64,000 bases of DNA from Enoplolaimus lenunculus (Eukaryota; Nematoda; Enoplea; Enoplida; Thoracostomopsidae). The stretch spans positions 162,967-226,966 of the forward strand of contig JASANG010003692.1 of assembly GCA_030248215.1 (NCBI GenBank), read 5' to 3'. Both the position numbers and the translations under genes were made by a program. Below the pieces are notes generated by a model, which saw nothing but the letters and a program-made list of their open reading frames with translations, was not told where the DNA came from and made no database searches. This document shows, piece after piece, positions 22,401-31,034 of this stretch (its first letter is position 1; each line of letters starts with the position of its first letter).

Positions 22401-25400
22401 AATTGCCGTGCAAGTCAGTTTCTCGAATATAGTCAAACCTGAGCAACCAATCAAAATTAGTCTGCATTTCAGTACTCGTTTGGTCTGCCCCGAACAGCAA
22501 TTGTTTGGGACGTCCCAGTTGCCAACTGGGGCAAATAGGTGTTTGGTGCACGACAAATGTATTATACATATATATGTTGTAGCAACCGCACCAACAGCCA
22601 CGGCACCGATTGTTACGGTTGCTGGTCACCGCAGCAACGGGTCCTGACTGGTTAAAACGATCAACTGAATTCCTACGGTGTAGCGTGACTGGACCATTTT
22701 TTCGAACATAATAATATATCGGGCACTGACTAGGCAATAGTTTCGTAACGGATTTTTATTGGAATCAGCTTTGTTTACCGTTTATCAATGGTGCTATTTA
22801 TTATGTGATGTTATGACAAAAGTTTTCATTTGAAAACGGCAACTGATAAACCCGTTAGGCGCCACTGCTGTGGTGGCTAGCCACTGCGACAATTCTCGCG
22901 GTGGCTAGATATAATAGCGATATGGCTACAATGGTGCGGTGGCTTAGACACATACACGAAAAGATTCGCTTTGAAAGATTTGAATTATACCTATAAACTT
23001 TTAAATTTTGTTCATACCGGGGTGATCTAGAACGATGTCTTCTATCACGTCGTTCACGATCCCGTTTTGAACGTGAGCTGTATCGCTGAAACAAATGACG
23101 CAAAACAAACGGTTTAAGTTGTTTGTGATTAGCGACATACAAGTACAAATACATCTCTAGCGAATAATTTTTGGTAAAAAATGTCCCTTCAAAACCAAAT
23201 AGAACTATAGCTCGGGTAACGAAACGAGCAGGTTTAGCGAAGCGTACCCACCTTTTTATTGGGCTAAATTTCAAAATTGCATCTGTCTTTCGCTTGTTTG
23301 AAACCCTATTACTAACTAATTATAAGTGTTCAATGTACCTCTTCTCTTCTACGATCTCTATCAGTTCGCTCCGATCCTCTTCTTCCATAACCGGCCACAC
23401 CGCTAACATCACGGTACGAACCGGGCTCAATTGGAGTTGCTGCTAGCGGCAACTGCGGGTCATTTGCGCTTTCAACTGCATTTTTGAGCGTTCCCGTTTC
23501 GAATTCTTGGCCGTTATCTTCAGCGGAACACATTTCTCTGATTACATCAGCGCCCAATTTGTATCTACTTTCCCTCAAGCCTTCAATCTCATCCTCAATG
23601 TCTGGTGGGAGACCAGTTACATCTTCTGTTTCTGTTTTAACCACTGGGAACGGACCAGTACTGCTACGCTCTTGTGCCGGATGACTTTCACCATCAGTTT
23701 GCTTAGCCGCTCCCCGCAAATATTGATTAGTAAGGGACGGTTCTTCCACACTGTCGTTCTGTTTAATCTTAACGTCGTTATCATAAGTTTTGATTACATT
23801 CTCTTCCGGTTCCTTGTATACTATCGAGTTGTCTTCAGTATGCTGTGTTGCATACGAAGCCGACATAGTTTCTACTTCACGCAATGGTCCACGGTCTGAG
23901 TGTCTTGAACTCGGTGAGCGAGAACGGGTCCGCCTCACCAGTCCCGTTGAGCGTTGTTCATTTACGTTTCGCAAACGGGATGACCTTCGTCGCTCATACG
24001 ACTCAGTACTACTGCCAGTCGTAGCGTCTAAAAGGAAAACACAGAAAACTTTAATATTTTAGTACGTGCGTGGCCATAATTTCGGAAATGAGGGTTACGT
24101 TTTATAGATATTTCTAAGGGAGACTTTCTTGTGTTGCACACTAAAATGTGTGCAAAAACCCCCAGTACACAAATTACAAACAGAGTTTGACGCCAGATGC
24201 CCTAACTATGCCCAGTACACATCATAATAACATTAGACCCCACATGTTTGAAGTGTGTTTTGTATGTGAATACCTTTTGCGAACCACTGGAAAAACCTAA
24301 AATTATGCTTATATTAGATGCCTAACCCGTTAATTGCGCCACCATGCCCTAATTTCAAAAACCTTGGACTAACCTCGTCCTGTAATTTCAGCTTTCTCTC
24401 CGTCTCGGCCACGTGACAACCCGCTGTGTTCGGAGTCTCGCTCCCGTTCTGGCGAACTTCGACGGTGATGACGCCTGGTATGTACTTGCTCTGATCTCTC
24501 AATATCCTTTGATCTACGTCGTTCTCGATTATTCAGGTTAGTTGTATCAGCCATTTTTTGGCAAACTGCTTGCGTTGTTTCCTTCTCGCCATCTTCCAGC
24601 TTTATATCTCGGTCCGATCTAACAGCTGATATTCCTGTTCGTTCATTAGTTGACACATCTTGCCCATTGCTCTTGCTACGCCAATTTTCATCGCTCCCAT
24701 GTTCATGAAGTCGCTCTTCATGTTCGCTTGTTTGGTACTCGCGATCTGCGGACTCTTCAATTTTAACTCGTACACTAGGGTTGCGCTCAGCGGTCGGATG
24801 TTGTTTTTCAGACAGTATTCCAGTTTCGATAGATTTTTCATGTAACACCTGTGTTATATATGATTTGTCCGCAAGCGCATGAAACAAGTTATCAACAAAC
24901 GTTTTTGTTTCTGAAAGATATAAAAACCTGTCATTTTGTTAAGCAAAAAGAAACGCATGTTCATAAACATAAATAACAAAATAGCACATCATAAAATGTT
25001 TAAACTAACCATTTCATTGCTATAGTGACAATACCCTTATCAGCTTGGCTTGTCCACAGCGGGGGGGGCTCAGCACTTTTCGAAATTTTCATTTTCCCCC
25101 GGCGAAAATTTTGCCGCCCCCAGGAAAGGCCCCCCGGCGAATTTTCGGCCGCCCCCAGCAAATTTTTTTGCTGGGGGGCCCCCCAGGACTTTTCTAAGCC
25201 AAAAATTTTCAATGTTAAAACATAAAGACCTGGACTTTTTTTGAGGCGGACATTCGGCAAAATGTGATTTTATACGTATTACGCTGAGTACTCATAATTT
25301 TTTAATAGCGTTACAAATACCGGTAGTAACTAATACAATTCAATAATGAACTGAAAAAAGCACAATTATATAAAGACCGTTTCAGGGCATACAGCATTCG

Positions 25401-28400
25401 AAAGTACCTTGCAGCAAGCTGTGACTAATATATAAAATATATGTTAATCACAGTTTCAATTATAGATTATCTATATTTTATATAATTGTGCTTCTTTCAA
25501 CTTCTGGTAAAGTTGTCAGTAATATTAGTTAAAATTATTATTAGCGTTTTCGGGGAATTTTTGTCATGTTGAGCGATGAGTAATTTTCAGTTGAGTTGGA
25601 AACACGATCTAGAATAAAAAATGGTCCAAAAAGTCGGCTTGCAAAATTTTGAGCCTGCCCCCCAGGACCCCCAGATCATCTGGGGGCCCCCCAGGAAAAC
25701 TGCCCCCAGGAAACTCCTGGGAGCCCCACCAGGAAACTCCTGGGGGCCCCACCAGGAAACTCCTGGGGGCCCCACCAGGAAACTCCTGGGGGCCCCCAGG
25801 AAACGCCCCCCGGCGGAAATATTCAAGCTGTGGAGAAGCCAGTACGATAATTTAATATCGTTCAATTACGTATGTGTATTGAATTTGGTTTGAACAAAAT
25901 CTCAGAAACCTTGTGAACCAACCTGACTGCAAGAATACATCAAGCTGATCGATGCAAAATTCTTTTAATTCGTTGATCGCTTTGTCTTTCTTCACTAGTG
26001 CCAAAACATACTTGGCCAAAGCAGCAGGATCAGCGTCACAACTGAAAACACACCACATCAAACAGGAAATTCGCTGCGTCCCGACAAAAGTGTGGAGTGC
26101 TTTAACCGGGGTCCAAGGTTGGCAATCTGAGAGAAAACCTTGAGTGAGGGTATATAATTTTACTGAAAAATTGATGTTTTTATTTAAAGGAAAATAACAT
26201 TTAATAGCATGTAAATACACTTTACAAAATTATCTATTATTTTGTGCCAAAAAATTCTACAAAAACTATGTTTGGCACCCAAAAAGTTAACTTTTTAAAG
26301 CTAGAAACAGTTAACAGTGGAAAAATCTCGAATATGGGGCTTAAACCGTGAGCCAAATCGTGTTTGGGTGCATTGGCCGAGAGAGGGCCACCCCCACCTT
26401 AGTAGCAAACCAGAACCACCCGTTCAAAACATAAAGTACAGTTCATAAGCGGAGGTGGCTTTTGGCAAGTGGGACCCCACTCTTCCAGTAACGAATCCAC
26501 AGCAATGTAGTCACGCAAGAAACCAAATACCACCTACATACAATGGACGCACGATGAAATTTTACACAACACTAGAAATTTATACTTCTATTAGAAACTT
26601 CTAGTATATTACAAAGGCTTATAAGTAGGGATGGGCGGTCTCGGTCAAAAAAGTGAGACCGAGATCGAGGCCCAGCATAGTACCGAGACAGAGACTTTTG
26701 GTCTCGGTAAGATTTTTTAACAAAAGTTTTGAATATTTTTTCTACTCTGAATTGAGGTTTCATACAATTAAACTACTAAATCGCCACCAATCTTTATTTT
26801 TTACTTTATGTTTTACTTGACTACTGTCACCAAACCCTTCGAATGAGCTCGGGACAAATCCCACTGTCTCAAAACACCCTCAGTACAACCCTAACTCAAA
26901 CCTTGGGTTGTTTTTGATTCCGGGCAAACCGGATAAACTGTAGAATTTTTAACAAAGCGTATACGTTAAAAATGCGGATGAGTGATGAGCCATAAATTTT
27001 TAAACGATGCCCTAAATGTTTTAAACGCGAAAATACCAGTATTTGTGTTTGTCACAATAAAATCAGTGTTGTGGGTTTCCTTTCAAAAATAGAATCTTGG
27101 GTAACCGGAGGGATCATTCTGCTTCGCAAATCGCTGTTTAACCAAGTAGCGTTGCTCCACAATTATTCGCTGTCTGTGTTGGTAGGCGAAATGCGAAAGT
27201 ACTAACGGGCCAAAGCTTTGATCTAAAGAAAATTTTTGTGATTGCTTAACGCTTTTTCACTTCATTGGTCTCAGTTTGCAAACCACCGAGACTGAAAAAA
27301 GCGACACCGAGACCAGCTAAATCCCGAGACTTGCCGAGACCGTCCATCCCTGCTGATAAGAAGCAAGAGTTCAAATTCTCTCTGGAACCTTTCGATAAAA
27401 ATAATATTCCAGCAACTGATACGCATTTCTAATTATGGTTATACACTATTCAGCATCAAATCAACTAAATCATTGGAGTCGGAATTTTGGGAGCTTGTGT
27501 TGGTTATTAATTACGTACATATTTTCAGGGTGCAACCGGATATTATTTTACTGGATATTGGAACCAAATATTAAATTTCTACCGGAACCTGATATTAATC
27601 GGATATAGCATGCAATGTACATATGAACACTGTTGAACGTATTTGAGTCGCGCAAAAGTATATATGTACGTATGTTTTATATACTAAACTTTACGTTTTT
27701 CGTTTTATAACGTAAACACTTAACAAAAGTAATCACAGCAAGATGTTTAAACATGTCCTTTTGTCAAAAACAGCTTAGTGGTATTCGGGACACAATCCTA
27801 AATATCATGTGCCCGGTATGTTTATACCGGATACAGGAACGATACCCAGTCGCATGAGTCGCATCATGCACAGGGATGGGTAATTTTTCTCAAAAAAGCG
27901 AAACCGAGACGGATAGCAGAGACGTTATAAATGCGGACACATATTTTTACACGATGTCTTAAATGTTTTAAACGCGAAAATGCAACTACGTATTTGTGTT
28001 TTGACACAAGTGTTTTGGGTTTCCTATAAAAAAGTAGAATTTTGGGTAACCGGATGGGTGTCATTCTGTTTCTAAAATCAGTGTATCACCAGGTAGCGGT
28101 GATCCACAATCTTTCGTTGTCTGTGTTTGTAGGCGAAATTCGTAAGTACGTACTTCCGGACTAAAACTGCGATTCAATGAACATTTTTGTGATTGCTTAT
28201 CGCTTTTTCACTTCTTTGGTCTTGATTTTCAACCCACCGAGACTGAAAAAAGCGAGACCGAGAACAACCAAATCCCGAGACTGGGCGAGACCGATACCGC
28301 CCATCCCTGACCCCGCACATGGTTACAGTAAGGGTTCGGTTTTGTATTAATATTGTTTGCTGAAGCTACGTAATACTATTTCTGGTTCATATTCTGCTGT

Positions 28401-28535
28401 TCCAATTTCACTCCAGATTACCATACGTATACTATATTTCTCCTTTTATGCTGTAATCAGTTTACAGTAGCCTTACATGTGTTCAAGCGATGAAGTTAAC
28501 CAAATTTTCAACGCATCAGGATTATCAACAATCAT
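12115..28535 (-). CDS. RBM26: RNA-binding protein 26/27 orthologue (PAXT-associated), complete
   Basis: This is a nuclear RNA-binding protein. In vertebrates RBM26/RBM27 work with ZFC3H1-MTR4 in exosome targeting of polyadenylated nuclear RNA. Coding exons (5' to 3'): 28535-28477, 26041-25923, 24910-24374, 24027-23339, 23085-23018, 21828-21488, 20716-19817, 19533-19384, 19123-18959, 18608-17865, 17519-17263, 16954-16799, 16488-16378, 16236-16042, 15683-15609, 15093-15034, 14572-14486, 13919-13815, 13449-13102, 12817-12731, 12465-12115. All phases agree, giving 1,867 aa against about 1,000 in the human proteins. Order: PWI-like N-terminus (1-80), long RS/RD-rich region (90-890), CCCH finger (about 898-919), Pro-rich linker, RRM1 (about 1315-1390), coiled coil (1500-1606), RGG box, RRM2 (about 1690-1765), acidic tail. 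One gene where vertebrates have two. Assignment of 26 versus 27 is arbitrary. Confidence 0.93.
13815..16236 (-). other. RBM26: RBM26 coiled-coil exons
   Basis: Six small exons (16236-16042, 15683-15609, 15093-15034, 14572-14486, 13919-13815, with 16488-16378 before them) encode a helical region: EIAKIREHNAAIAEQHK, LEIEKKKTNLLSKYIQQQK, MVTSLDKKISLLKDEIKQIK, and LEKEILDVELELMTKKQ. Every exon length is a multiple of three, so single-exon skipping would keep frame. The vertebrate proteins have a matching coiled coil here. The intron at 15094-15608 contains decayed GGTCTC and CCGGATAT repeats. Confidence 0.9.
16799..17519 (-). other. RBM26: RBM26 first RRM exons
   Basis: Exon 17519-17263 ends in TTKLVVRKIPSFLNTIFKL, then HFQLFGTIINIQ, and exon 16954-16799 continues with VQYQGDPESALVQFSTHEAA and NNRFIRVFWL. 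This is a complete RRM with beta-alpha-beta-beta-alpha-beta order. The RNP1-like strand reads ESALVQF. It is closest to the first RRM of vertebrate RBM26/27. The intron lies between the second and third strands. Confidence 0.95.
19384..20716 (-). other. RBM26: RBM26 CCCH zinc finger exons
   Basis: Exon 20716-19817 ends in CRDYD and exon 19533-19384 begins with EKGYCMRGDLCPFDHG. Joined, the spacing is C-x8-C-x5-C-x3-H exactly, and the continuation DPVVVEDPVKLPP is the family signature. The zinc finger binds RNA. The intron splitting the finger also splits the codon for Glu (phase 1). Before the finger come Tyr/Arg-rich and Pro-rich stretches, with VPPPPPHSL near the end. Confidence 0.95.
20826..21126. 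mobile_element. TTGAGCGAAGC-family element, right part (in RBM26 intron)
   Basis: This 300-bp stretch matches 48850-49135: AATTATGCAAAT, then CTAATAAACGGCTTAAAATT, AATCGGTTCAGC, a GGAC-rich run, ATCCACCTTTCGACCCC, and GTTCGCTCAAAAA at the end. It lacks the terminal hairpin present in the other copy. It lies between RBM26 exons and has no coding capacity. Confidence 0.7.
21488..24027 (-). other. RBM26: RBM26 RS/RD-rich exons
   Basis: Exons 24027-23339, 23085-23018 and 21828-21488 encode low-complexity sequence: RRTRSRSPSSRHSDRG, VKTETEDV, then RDRERRDRRHRSRSPR and later RRRTRSRSVDK. This kind of region mixes RS dipeptides (splicing-factor-like) and RD/RE pairs and is usually disordered. The 68-bp exon codes almost only Arg, Asp, Ser and His. 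Together with the start of the next exon it makes the protein far longer than vertebrate homologues. Confidence 0.85.
25060..25210. repeat. GC-rich CCCCCAGG/CCGGCG repeat block
   Basis: Within an otherwise AT-rich RBM26 intron, this segment has runs of C and G with GGCGAAAATTTTGCC and GGCGAATTTTCGGCC. Both are short palindromes around AATTTT cores. It resembles the GC-rich end of the element at 25441-25845 but is not a copy of it. Confidence 0.5.
25441..25845. mobile_element. Non-autonomous repeat with GC-rich 23-bp tandem units, copy 1
   Basis: The left part (ATCACAGTTTCAATTATAGA to ATGTTGAGCGATGAGTAAT) is AT-rich. The right part is very GC-rich and includes three to four tandem units of CCTGGGGGCCCCACCAGG plus AAACT at about 25715-25806. 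A second copy at 54934-55260 in a CTR9 intron has the same order but fewer units. Both copies end in GAGAAGCCAG. Confidence 0.75.
26626..27352. mobile_element. GGTCTC-motif hAT-like MITE in RBM26 intron 1, copy 1
   Basis: The ends are TAGGGATGGGCGGTCTCGG (left) and the complement of CCGAGACCGTCCATCCCTG (right). The element is flanked by CTTATAAG (26618-26625) and CTGATAAG (27353-27360), an 8-bp duplication with one change. GGTCTC/GAGACC motifs repeat near both ends. There is no open frame of interest, so it is non-autonomous. Confidence 0.8.
27529..27850. mobile_element. CCGGATAT-type element with CAGGGTGCAACCGG end
   Basis: The left end CAGGGTGCAACCGGATATTA is intact. Repeated ACCGGAACCTGATATT and TACCGGATAC motifs follow. 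The right end (ATACCCAGTC) is a weak complement of the left. It belongs to the large CAGGGTGCAACCGG superfamily in this window. Confidence 0.5.
27871..28309. mobile_element. GGTCTC-motif hAT-like MITE in RBM26 intron 1, copy 2
   Basis: The ends are CAGGGATGGGTAATTTTTCT and the complement of GATACCGCCCATCCCTG. The flanks ATCATGCA and ACCCCGCA share five of eight bases, a decayed duplication at best. Internal sequence (CGTTTTATAAATGCGG-like, TAGCGGTGATCCACAATC) is shared with copy 1, so the two inserted separately rather than by tandem duplication. Confidence 0.7.
28477..28535 (-). other. RBM26: RBM26 first coding exon
   Basis: This 59-bp exon is too short for routine frame listing. It encodes MIVDNPDALKIWLTSSLEH, which lines up with the human N-terminus (M-I-x-E-x-x-ALKxWLxxxLEP). 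It ends in AT before GTAAGG; the T opening the next exon completes Ile, giving EHICDADPAALAKY. The 2.4-kb intron that follows holds two GGTCTC-motif hAT-like elements. The ATG was chosen because its position matches the family's start. Confidence 0.85.
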
Positions 28536-28997
28536 CACAGTTAAGGACGTGGGATATAAAATTACAATATATCGCTAATATAATCTTTGTGAAATGTATA
28601 TAAATATTTTTGACCAATTGTTGTCTTTTTTAATTAACCAAAATCTGAAACAGTACTACCTACGTAAATATACGTATATATACGCATTAGAGCTGTCCCA
28701 GGGCCGTGATTTTTACCGGTACCTTAGCTGGGGCCCAGATTTCCAAATAATTCACCGTTGTGCCGTGACTGTTCTAGTTCGTCTCATACGAAACAAAAAT
28801 ATATTATCTTTTACGTTTACCTTAAACTCCGGCTAAGTCTCAACTGACTCAAGTGGAAGCAACAGCTTAATGTGAAACAAGAATCAAAGTACGAACAACC
28901 TGGCTGGATAATTTTCACCTCTTGAAGATCAATTTTGTCTGGCATTGGCCACAACACCGCATTGTCCCGGTACACTCGGCCCCGAAGCATTTCTATT

Positions 28998-29660
28998 CAG
29001 GGTGCAACTGGAATTACAATTTATTGGAACCGAAGCCGGAATTCGAAAATTACCAGAAACGGTAAACGAAACATACGTGACGCCGAAAAATTAATTTTAA
29101 TTTTCTTTTTTGCAATACGTAGATACGTATTATGCTAATCAAAGAGCAACCGGAATTCCGCTTCCGGCAGTTTTTGACCTTCCGATTTCGGTAAATTTTT
29201 ACTGGAATTAAAAATTTCTGTATTAAATTTCGGTCTGTGGAAATTAAGATATTTTACTAAAAAATGAAGATAAAAGATAAGTAATTTCATCCGTATAGAA
29301 TATACACCTTGACAATCGCCGAAAATAAACCGTCGAAAATAGATTGCGCTTCCGTGAATTGTGAAAATCTTTTCAGTGGCATATATTTTTCATTTTTTGG
29401 TGATTTTTCAAATTCGGTTTTCGATAAATTGTAATTCAGGTTTCACCCTGATACTAATGAAATATATTTCATTTTTATCGCCATTTCTTAGTAAAATGAT
29501 TAACTTTCACCGACCAAAATTTAATACCGAAACTTTTAGTTCAGGTAAAAATTTACCGCAACCGGAAGGTCAAAAACTGCCTGAACCAGAATTTCTGCTT
29601 CACCTTGCTATTATATATCCTATATTTATCACGGTTCAACCGGAATTCCTGTAAAAATTC
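28998..29660. repeat. Stacked, rearranged CCGGAA-family MITE pieces
   Basis: A left end CAGGGTGCAACTGGAATTAC starts at about 28999. At about 29150 a copy runs in the other direction (GCAACCGGAATTCCGCTTCC, then TTTTTGACCTTCCGATTTCG). At 29520-29660 there are CCGCAACCGGAAGG and a further CAACCGGAATTCCTG end. The pieces look nested or folded. No gene is visible in 28536-29830. Confidence 0.55.
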
Positions 29661-29833
29661 AATTACTGTTCCTGTTCCGGTTCCTGCAAAATTTAATGCC
29701 TGTTCCTGTTCCGGTAAAATTTGAAACCCTGCTATACATCAGGATTCAAATAGAATTCCTGCGAAAGTTCAATTCCTGTTCCGGTGTTGAAATACTCAAG
29801 AACCATAATTTTAAGGATAAGTTTAAAAGCAAT

Positions 29834-29905
29834 GCCGCGATAGCTGCACTTGGCAAGAGCGTTGGACCAGTTAGCCAAAGGACGCTGGTTCAAATCCAGC
29901 CATTG
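29834..29905 (+). repeat. tRNA-like SINE head or tRNA pseudogene
   Basis: The sequence has an A-box-like TAGCTGCACTTGGCAAGAGC, a TTGG/CCAA anticodon-type stem, and a perfect T-arm (GCTGG, loop TTCAAAT, CCAGC) with B box GGTTCAAATCC. The 5' GCCGCGA has no pairing partner after the T-arm, so there is no acceptor stem. I therefore do not call a functional tRNA. Confidence 0.5.
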
Positions 29906-30426
29906 AAGACCGCGCAGCCTTACAGAGTCCAACTTTCGCCAACGTTTTGCACCATCTTTTATAAACCTTTCAATTTGTAAAATTAAAAATGCGTTGCAAT
30001 GATGAAGTCAATATGCACGACCGTCGCAACAGAAACCATCACCTAGCTAAGTAGGCTCTCAACGTGAAAATACCATTTTTGAGGCTACAACAAAATCAAA
30101 ATGAGCAAAAGGAATAAGGAATTGCCAAGACAAAGAGCGGCGGATAAAAAAGTGAATCCGACAAGTTGTGTAACAGAAAATGATTCAAAAATTATGCCTA
30201 GCTTATCGCCCGCGGGATTTCCGCTACAGTTATTGTTTCGTCCTGGGCCGATTTGTATAGCAACTATCATCAGTTATAAATAGGTTTTCAAACTCACTAA
30301 CTAGTGAAGCTGTTGAACTCAAAATTGTAACAGCACTATAACAATTCATATGCATAAATGAACTGAACTATGAGTCTCGACAGCACTCATTGGTTCGAAA
30401 AGACCTATCACCAACTGCTGATAGGT

Positions 30427-30520
30427 GCTGCCAGGGTGTAACCGGATATGCGTTTCCGTTTCCCTTTCCGATAAAAACCTGTGTCTGTGTCTGTTTTGGT
30501 TTCCGATATTGAACTAGCGG
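30427..30520. mobile_element. Fragment of a CAGGGTGTAACCGGATATG element
   Basis: This is only a left end: CAGGGTGTAACCGGATATGC, followed by TTTCCGTTTCCC-type repeats. It is truncated in AT-rich DNA. Confidence 0.45.
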
Positions 30521-30784
30521 AAATTCTGATATTTTTATGCTCAAAAATTAGTTGTATAAATCTAACGTATATAATCTCTATGAAATATGCGTGTTCGAAA
30601 TGAAATAAAATCACGAAATTCATCTTTAAATCTTAATATTTTCGGTGTATCCACTATTTTTCTTTAAAATTTTACAAAAACCGATGAATATCTACATACC
30701 TCAATTGTGCTGGTAGAAAAATAAAACATCTTTAAAACTTTTATACTTAACCCTTTATCACATGAATATTTTCTATTTCCCCTG

Positions 30785-31034
30785 AGACATACTTTTATGC
30801 TAGGATTCGAACTCCAGCGACTAGATTGGGAGGCGCATACCATCACCACTCAGCTATAGGAGCTTGACGCTTGAGCCCGAGGGGGCTCTAACGTATTGTG
30901 GTGGTTTAGTACTATGTTTTCCCCTCAGACCTATTTTATGCTAGGATTCGAACTCCTGTGACTGGAGTCGGAGGCGTATACCATAACCACTCAGCTATAG
31001 GAGCTTGACGCTCGAGCACGAGGGGGCTCTTACG
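30785..31034 (-). repeat. Duplicated tRNA-derived SINE-like unit
   Basis: Two copies (about 30785-30895 and 30937-31034) are about 85% alike. On the minus strand each has TATAGCTGAGTGGT (A box) and GAGTTCGAATCCTAGCAT (B box) spaced as in a tRNA, preceded by GAGCCCCCTCG. The acceptor stem and a proper anticodon arm are missing, so these are SINE heads, not genes. The second copy ends directly at the left end of the inverted-repeat element at 31035. Confidence 0.6.

Larger units (their letters stand above)
24374..26041 (-). other. RBM26: RBM26 PWI-like domain exons
   Basis: Exon 26041-25923 encodes CDADPAALAKYVLALVKKDK, then a CIDQLDVFLQ segment that is almost unchanged from vertebrates. Exon 24910-24374 continues with ETKTFVDNLFHALADKSY, completing the N-terminal helical fold, and then turns into a charged, Ser/Arg/Glu-rich stretch. 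This stretch includes two psi-K-x-E sites, VKIE and IKLE. The intron between them (24911-25922) contains two GC-rich repeats. Confidence 0.9.

Noticed and set aside
22321-22737. 138-codon minus frame in an RBM26 intron
   Set aside because: It lies between two phase-matched exons, has no recognisable domain and codon use is not gene-like.
25621-25893. Pro/Gly-rich frames in an RBM26 intron
   Set aside because: They come from the GC-rich 23-bp tandem units, open on both strands for compositional reasons.
29834-29905. Functional tRNA gene
   Set aside because: The T-arm is perfect but the acceptor stem has no partner and the anticodon loop lacks the usual U at position 33.
30785-31034. Two tRNA genes
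   Set aside because: Both lack acceptor stems and a proper anticodon arm, and they belong to a longer duplicated unit; SINE heads fit better.
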